Shown here in pieces: positions 6,415-9,912 of a stretch of 9,912 bases of DNA. Positions within the stretch are counted from its first letter, which is position 1, and each line of letters opens with the position of its first letter. The stretch is from positions 1 through 9,912 of the forward strand of contig JBBRMQ010000164.1 in NCBI GenBank assembly GCA_038230775.1, in the 5' to 3' direction. Under the pieces are notes generated by a model. That model ran no database searches. It saw only the letters and a program-made list of their open reading frames with translations, and was not told the origin of the DNA. Source of the DNA: JBBRMQ01 sp038230775 (GTDB taxonomy: Bacteria; Acidobacteriota; Thermoanaerobaculia; Gp7-AA8). The translations under genes were made by a program, and so were the position numbers.

Positions 6415-7789
6415 GCGAGCCCATCAGAATGACCAGCCGGTCACCCGGCGCGGCGATGTCACGGCTCAGTAAGAAGTCGTCGACCCGCTCCACGATCTGC
6501 TCGTGATAGTCCGCGAGGTCGCGCATCACGAACGGTTGCACGCCCCAGAGGATGTTCATGCGACGCGCGACCCAGCTCGACGGTGTGAGCGCGATGATCG
6601 GCTGCTTCGGCCGGAACTTGGACATCAGCCGCGCGGCGAATCCGGTCTGCGTGAACACCACGATGTACTTCGCGTCGAGCTGCTCGGCCGCGTAGTTCGC
6701 GGCGCCGGCGAGGGCGTCGGTGAACTCGTCCGTCTCCGACAATTGACGGAACGGAGCGCGACGCCCGGCAATGTTCGTCTCGCCACTCGCTTCGGCAGCG
6801 ATGACGATGCGCGCCATCATCTGCACAGCTTCCAACGGATAGATGCCGGACGCGGTCTCCGCGGACAGCATCACGGCGTCCGAGCCGTCGAAGATCGCGT
6901 TGGCGACGTCCGAGGCTTCGGCGCGGGTCGGGCGCGAGCTGATGGTCATCGACTCGAGCATCTGCGTAGCCGTGATCGCGAATTTCCCCCACCGGCTCGC
7001 CTGCGCCAGGATCTTCTTCTGCACGATCGGCACTGCCTCGGGCGGCAGCTCCACGCCCAGATCGCCGCGCGCGACCATGACGCCGTCGCTCACTTCGAGA
7101 ATGTCCTCGAGGTTGTCGATCGCCTGCGCCTTCTCCAGCTTGGCCACGACGAAGATCTCGCTTCCGCCTAACGACGCCAGCAGCGCACGCAGGCCCTCGA
7201 TGTCGCTCCGCCGCCGGATGAACGACGCCGCGATGTAGTCGAGTTTGTGTTCGACGGCCCAGGCGACGTCCTCGCGATCCTTGTCCGTGACGGCGGGAAT
7301 CGTGAGCTCGCTGTCGGGGAAGTTCATCCCCTTCTTCGATGAGATCGGACCGCCGTGGAGCACGCGCGTCGTTACCCGTGTCTCATCGAGACCGGTTACG
7401 ACCAGCTCGACCAGACCATCATTGATGAGAATGCGCTGGCCCAGCTGCACCTCCTTCGGCAGAGGCGTGAACGGCGTCGACACCATCGATGCATTGCCGC
7501 GCACCGGCTGGGTCGTGATCACAAACGTCGCACCGTTCTGCAACTGCACGACTCCGTCGACCTCGCCGATGCGCAGCTTCGGCCCCTGGATATCGCCAAG
7601 GATCGGAATGTACTTCCCGTGCTCAGTGGCGATGCGCCGGATCGCCTCCACGATCCGCACCTTCTCCTCGGCTGTGCCGTGCGAGAAGTTGAGGCGGAAC
7701 ACGTCCACGCCGGAGGTCAGCAGACGCTGGATGACTTCTTCGGAACTGCACGCCGGCCCGAGCGTGGCGATGATCTTCGTCCGGCGCAT
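6359..7789 (-). CDS. pyk: Pyruvate kinase
   Basis: The 476-residue protein is full length for a bacterial pyruvate kinase, which transfers phosphate from phosphoenolpyruvate to ADP in the last step of glycolysis. It begins directly with RRTKIIATLGPA. The active site is intact: Arg32, Asn34, Ser36 and His37 in FRLNFSHGT; Asp66 in GDIQGPKLRIG; Lys217 and Glu219 in AKLEKAQA; Asp243 in MVARGDLGVELP; Thr275 in ATQMLESM, followed by RPTRAEASDVANAIFDG. The B domain is about residues 70-168 and the C-terminal domain about 345-476 (FTQTGFAARLMSKFRP, VARRMNILWGV). No phosphohistidine-domain extension is present. The ATG at 7789 fits the family start; the upstream GAAAAG is a weak ribosome binding site. 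It lies downstream of aroF on the same strand and may be read from there. Its last 56 bases overlap the S23 gene antisense. Confidence 0.97.
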   Translation of the reverse strand: MRRTKIIATLGPACSSEEVIQRLLTSGVDVFRLNFSHGTAEEKVRIVEAIRRIATEHGKYIPILGDIQGPKLRIGEVDGVVQLQNGATFVITTQPVRGNASMVSTPFTPLPKEVQLGQRILINDGLVELVVTGLDETRVTTRVLHGGPISSKKGMNFPDSELTIPAVTDKDREDVAWAVEHKLDYIAASFIRRRSDIEGLRALLASLGGSEIFVVAKLEKAQAIDNLEDILEVSDGVMVARGDLGVELPPEAVPIVQKKILAQASRWGKFAITATQMLESMTISSRPTRAEASDVANAIFDGSDAVMLSAETASGIYPLEAVQMMARIVIAAEASGETNIAGRRAPFRQLSETDEFTDALAGAANYAAEQLDAKYIVVFTQTGFAARLMSKFRPKQPIIALTPSSWVARRMNILWGVQPFVMRDLADYHEQIVERVDDFLLSRDIAAPGDRLVILMGSPIYQRAKTNLLRVHRVRV

Positions 7790-7798
7790 TGTCTTTTC

Positions 7799-7985
7799 AG
7801 TTTATCCCGCGCGCTGAGCGCGGGATCTTCGGTGACGCCTCGACGGACGCGACGGAGCCGATGAAGGCGGCGCGACTCTCGCGAGCGGTGACTGCGGTTC
7901 GCCCGAGAGTCGCTTGATGACCATCGCAAATGCGTGAGTCCATGAATGCTGCACGGGAGATCCCGCGCTGAGCGCGGGATAAACT
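7799..7985. mobile_element. Non-coding element with 14-bp terminal inverted repeats and end hairpins (MITE/REP-like)
   Basis: The 195-bp gap between aroF and pyk is almost entirely this 187-bp unit. Its ends are perfect inverted repeats, AGTTTATCCCGCGC at 7799-7812 and its complement at 7972-7985. Each end also folds on itself: ATCCCGCGC/GCGCGGGAT at 7804-7826 (loop GCTGA) and at 7960-7980 (loop TGA). A third inverted pair lies inside (GCGACTCTCG at 7872-7881, CGAGAGTCGC at 7904-7913), and ATGAAxGCxGCxCG occurs twice as a direct repeat (7861, 7942). No convincing gene lies inside. Its right end overlaps the first base of the aroF stop. It could be a MITE or a paired REP-type palindrome; no target duplication is obvious. 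Confidence 0.65.
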
Positions 7986-9022
7986 CAAGGAGACGCTGCC
8001 AGCGCCGGCTGCAGCGAGCGGCCTAACACCTGCGCGATCGCGTTGACCTCGCGCACCAGGTCCGCGAAAGCCTCGGGCAGGATCGCCTGCGGGCCATCGG
8101 ACAGCGCTTCTTCCGGCTTGTGGTGGACCTCGATCAGGACGCCATCCGCACCGACAGCAATGGCGGCGCGGGACATCGGCAGCACCTTGTTTCGCTTCCC
8201 GGTTCCGTGACTGGGGTCGACGAGGATCGGCAGATGGCTGATGCGCTTGATCGCCGGCACGACGGAAAGGTCGAGCGTGTTGCGAGTGTGGTCGGCGAAC
8301 GTGCGCACGCCGCGCTCGCACAACATCACGTTGTAGTTTCCTTCCGACATGATGTACTCGGCCGACAGCAGCAGTTCCTCGAGCGTCGCCGACATGCCGC
8401 GCTTCAGCAGCACCGGCTTGCGCGCGCGACCGGCGCTCTTCAGCAGCGCGAAGTTCTGCATGTTGCGAGCGCCGATCTGGATGCAGTCCGCGTACTTCTC
8501 GACCAGCTGCAGCGAGTCGTGATCGATCGCTTCCGTGATCACCGGGATATCGAACTCCTCGCGAACGCGCGCCAGAATCTCGAGGCCCGGTTCGCCGAGC
8601 CCCTGGAAGGAGTACGGCGAGGTGCGGGGCTTGTACGCGCCGCCGCGGAACAGTTGGCCCCCGGCGCGCTTCACCGCCTCGGCGATCGTTCGCGTCTGGT
8701 CGAGCGTTTCGACGGCGCACGGTCCGCCGACGACGATGATTCCGTTCCCGCCGACATCGACGCCGCCAACCGAGACAATCGTGTCGTCCGGCTTCGCCTC
8801 CCGGCTGACGAGCTTGAAGGGCTGGGTGACCTGAATGACTTCCTTGACGCCGGGGAAGTTCTCGAGGACGGCGGGGTCTTTGGCGCCCTGCTTTCCGGTG
8901 ATACCGATCGCGGTCCGGTTCGCTCCGGGAATGGGATGAGCCTTGAAGCCCATTTTCTCCACGTAGCGGACGACGGCTTCGATCTGTTCAGGCCGGGCAC
9001 CGGCCTCCATTACGACGAGCAT
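7985..9022 (-). CDS. aroF: 3-deoxy-7-phosphoheptulonate (DAHP) synthase, AroF type with N-terminal regulatory domain
   Basis: This 345-residue enzyme condenses phosphoenolpyruvate with erythrose 4-phosphate, the first step of the shikimate pathway to aromatic amino acids. Residues 1-70 form a ferredoxin-like domain (MLVVMEAGARPEQIEAVV) as in the Thermotoga maritima enzyme, where it mediates inhibition by aromatic amino acids. The TIM-barrel core shows VGGPCAVE, RGGAYKPRTSPYSFQG (about 126-141), QIGARNMQNF, LLKRGM, CERGVRTF and VDPSHGTGKR. The four metal ligands fall at Cys102, His272, Glu298 and Asp309, the same numbers as I recall for the T. maritima enzyme, which supports both the start codon and an intact active site. 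No chorismate mutase domain is fused. No clear ribosome binding site precedes the ATG; a TATACT box (9035-9030) lies only 7 nt upstream, which would suit a leaderless transcript. Confidence 0.95.
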   Translation of the reverse strand: MLVVMEAGARPEQIEAVVRYVEKMGFKAHPIPGANRTAIGITGKQGAKDPAVLENFPGVKEVIQVTQPFKLVSREAKPDDTIVSVGGVDVGGNGIIVVGGPCAVETLDQTRTIAEAVKRAGGQLFRGGAYKPRTSPYSFQGLGEPGLEILARVREEFDIPVITEAIDHDSLQLVEKYADCIQIGARNMQNFALLKSAGRARKPVLLKRGMSATLEELLLSAEYIMSEGNYNVMLCERGVRTFADHTRNTLDLSVVPAIKRISHLPILVDPSHGTGKRNKVLPMSRAAIAVGADGVLIEVHHKPEEALSDGPQAILPEAFADLVREVNAIAQVLGRSLQPALAASP

Positions 9023-9037
9023 GACAGCCAGTATAAT
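9010..9037 (+). promoter_or_regulatory. Candidate promoter of the secreted-protein gene
   Basis: A perfect TATAAT lies at 9032-9037, with TTACGA at 9010-9015 (3/6 to the -35 consensus) 16 bp upstream. The predicted start near 9044 would give a leader of about 28 nt containing GGAG (9063-9066), well placed five bases before the ATG at 9072. The -35 lies inside the first codons of the divergent aroF gene. On the minus strand TATACT (9035-9030) overlaps the same box, with TTGAGG (9056-9051) upstream at a short 15-bp spacing, so the two divergent genes may share overlapping promoters. Confidence 0.45.
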
Positions 9038-9071
9038 CGAGCGTTCACAGCCTCAATTCCGTGGAGAACTC

Positions 9072-9794
9072 ATGCACAAATCGCTGATCGTCCTTACTGT
9101 TGCACTCGCCATCGCGTTGCCGGCCTCCGCGACCTACTGGGTCGTGATGAAGGATGGGACGAAGTACGCCGCGAAGACCAAGCCGAACGTCGTCAACGGC
9201 AAGGCGCTCATCACGCTCGAGGGCGGCTCGACCATCAGCGTCGATCCCACGACGATCGACATCGCCAAGTCGGAAGAGGCCACGAAGTACGGCGGCGGCA
9301 AGGTGATCGCTCAAGACACGGACCACATCACCGAGAAGCCCGCAAGCGAACAGAACTCGCTGGGCTCCGCGATCAAGCTGCGCAAGCTGCAGGCGCAGCA
9401 AGCCGCGGCGGCAGCGACGCAGACCAGCCCCGCCGTGGCGCCGACACCGGGAACCGGATCCCTGGGCAATGAAGTCATGGACAAGTTCGCGCGGGCGTAC
9501 GAGAACGTCGGGATCTTCGAGCAGAAGGTCACGTCACCGAACGCACACACGATGCACGTCGAGCTGACCGCGGACAGCGAGGAGAAGGTGTTCAACGCCA
9601 TCTCCGCAACCGCCTTTCTCGTGACGCGCAACGCCGGCGTTCCGGGTGTTCAAGTCGACTCCGTCGAGCTCTTCATGAAGACGACGACCGGCGGATCGGC
9701 GGGCCGATTCCAGATGACCCGGGACGACGCCGTCGCCATCGACGGGAAGACCATGACCCGCGAAGACTACTTCGTGCACAAGGTGCTTTACTGA
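9072..9794 (+). CDS. Secreted or periplasmic protein of unrecognised family
   Basis: The 240-residue precursor has a clear signal peptide (hydrophobic MHKSLIVLTVALAIALP, then ASA with cleavage expected after residue 20). No lipobox Cys is present. The mature N terminus (about 21-70) is a small beta-rich module, YWVVMKDGTKYAAK then KALITLEGGSTISVDPTTID, resembling SH3-like domains seen in secreted acidobacterial proteins; that resemblance is my impression, not a search. Residues 98-130 are an Ala/Gln/Pro-rich flexible linker. Residues about 131-240 form a second alpha/beta domain with MDKFARAYENVGIFE, VDSVELFMKTTTGG and a charged end EDYFVHKVLY. I recognise no catalytic motif and assign no function. 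The start at 9072 is set by the GGAG ribosome binding site and signal peptide; the frame is open back to 9021. A GC hairpin follows the stop. Confidence 0.8.
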   Translation: MHKSLIVLTVALAIALPASATYWVVMKDGTKYAAKTKPNVVNGKALITLEGGSTISVDPTTIDIAKSEEATKYGGGKVIAQDTDHITEKPASEQNSLGSAIKLRKLQAQQAAAAATQTSPAVAPTPGTGSLGNEVMDKFARAYENVGIFEQKVTSPNAHTMHVELTADSEEKVFNAISATAFLVTRNAGVPGVQVDSVELFMKTTTGGSAGRFQMTRDDAVAIDGKTMTREDYFVHKVLY

Positions 9795-9801
9795 AGTGTG
9801 G

Positions 9802-9821
9802 GGCCAGCCCTCCGGCTGGCC
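9802..9821. terminator. GC-rich hairpin between convergent genes
   Basis: GGCCAGCC (9802-9809) and GGCTGGCC (9814-9821) form a perfect 8-bp stem with a CTCC loop, seven bases after the secreted-protein stop. Flanking GTGTG (9796-9800) and CACAC (9834-9838) can extend the pairing imperfectly. It sits between two convergent stops, as a bidirectional terminator would, but lacks a T-run, so Rho-independent termination is uncertain. It could equally be a dispersed intergenic palindrome. Confidence 0.5.
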
Positions 9822-9840
9822 AGCCTGCCCCTTCACACAC

Positions 9841-9912
9841 TCACTGAACCGCTTCCGCTGACGCCTCATCGCCATACACCAGCACGTACCGGAAGTTGTG
9901 CGTCTGCGTATC
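9841..9912 (-). CDS. C-terminal end of a convergent gene, mostly outside the window
   Basis: Reading the minus strand in from the right edge gives 23 codons, including HNFRYVLVYGDE, ending at a TGA (9843-9841). The stop falls just beyond the hairpin, and the composition is protein-like (aromatic and aliphatic residues in a strand-like pattern, then a charged Ala/Glu tail). This suits the end of a real gene convergent with the secreted-protein gene. Too little is visible to name a family, and the reading frame is inferred from these 72 bases alone. Confidence 0.4.
   Translation of the reverse strand, partial: DTQTHNFRYVLVYGDEASAEAVQ

Noticed and set aside
1667..8030. Recurring GCCTAAC word at three places, giving rare TTA-Gly codon pairs on the minus strand
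   Set aside because: Three occurrences of a 7-mer in about 20 kb of strand are not far from chance, and another TTA codon (in pyk) does not follow the pattern.
720..8050. Several GCGATCGC octamers, reminiscent of HIP1
   Set aside because: About five copies, mostly within coding sequence; codon use in GC-rich genes can explain them and the genes are not cyanobacterial in character.
7797..8720. 307-codon minus-strand frame running from aroF through the intergenic element
   Set aside because: It is out of frame with aroF, and its tail is only a translation of the palindromic element.
8120..9472. 450-codon plus-strand frame across aroF and the secreted-protein gene
   Set aside because: It covers aroF antisense and the next gene out of frame, with no motif or ribosome binding site; both real genes are well supported.

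Overview
The window is about 9.9 kb of GC-rich bacterial chromosome, densely coding, with genes on both strands. A diderm bacterium is indicated by a signal-peptide-bearing beta-barrel protein ending in Phe next to housekeeping genes. The set of families (carboxypeptidase-regulatory-like plus barrel protein, free-standing four-helix-bundle S23 protein, secreted protein of an unrecognised family, intergenic palindromes) resembles Acidobacteriota or a related soil phylum. That placement is an inference from general resemblance, not a demonstrated assignment. No stretch longer than 300 bases lacks a gene.

Layout, left to right. (1) Bases 1-375, minus: the N-terminal part of a membrane-anchored PASTA-domain protein that runs off the window. 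Its start overlaps the lon stop by ATGA. (2) 372-2840, minus: complete LonA protease. (3) 2841-2909: a short divergent promoter region. (4) 2910-3890, plus: a PHP-domain phosphoesterase. (5) 3889-3963: a 75-bp imperfect palindrome built from 8-bp units that exactly fills the gap between two convergent stop codons. (6) 3963-5747, minus: an outer-membrane barrel protein with a carboxypeptidase-regulatory-like domain, preceded by a strong ribosome binding site and a promoter at 5770-5798. (7) 5832-6414: arrays of 7-bp repeats flanking, in inverted orientation, a four-helix-bundle (23S rRNA IVP/S23 family) gene whose reading frame is broken by one base near its start. (8) 6359-7789, minus: pyruvate kinase. 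(9) 7799-7985: a small non-coding element with 14-bp perfect terminal inverted repeats and a hairpin at each end. (10) 7985-9022, minus: DAHP synthase of the Thermotoga-like AroF type. (11) 9072-9794, plus: a secreted protein of unrecognised family. (12) 9802-9821: a GC hairpin. (13) 9841-9912, minus: the last codons of a probable convergent gene.

Functionally this is mostly ordinary core metabolism and proteostasis. AroF and pyruvate kinase both consume phosphoenolpyruvate and lie in the same orientation, separated only by the small element, so they may be co-transcribed. Lon and the PASTA protein are probably translationally coupled. The accessory interest lies in three intergenic repeat structures (3889-3963, 5832-6354, 7799-7985), especially the repeat-flanked, frameshifted S23 gene, which looks like a small inserted cassette. 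I found no CRISPR array, tRNA, rRNA, transposase, phage gene or recognisable defence system.
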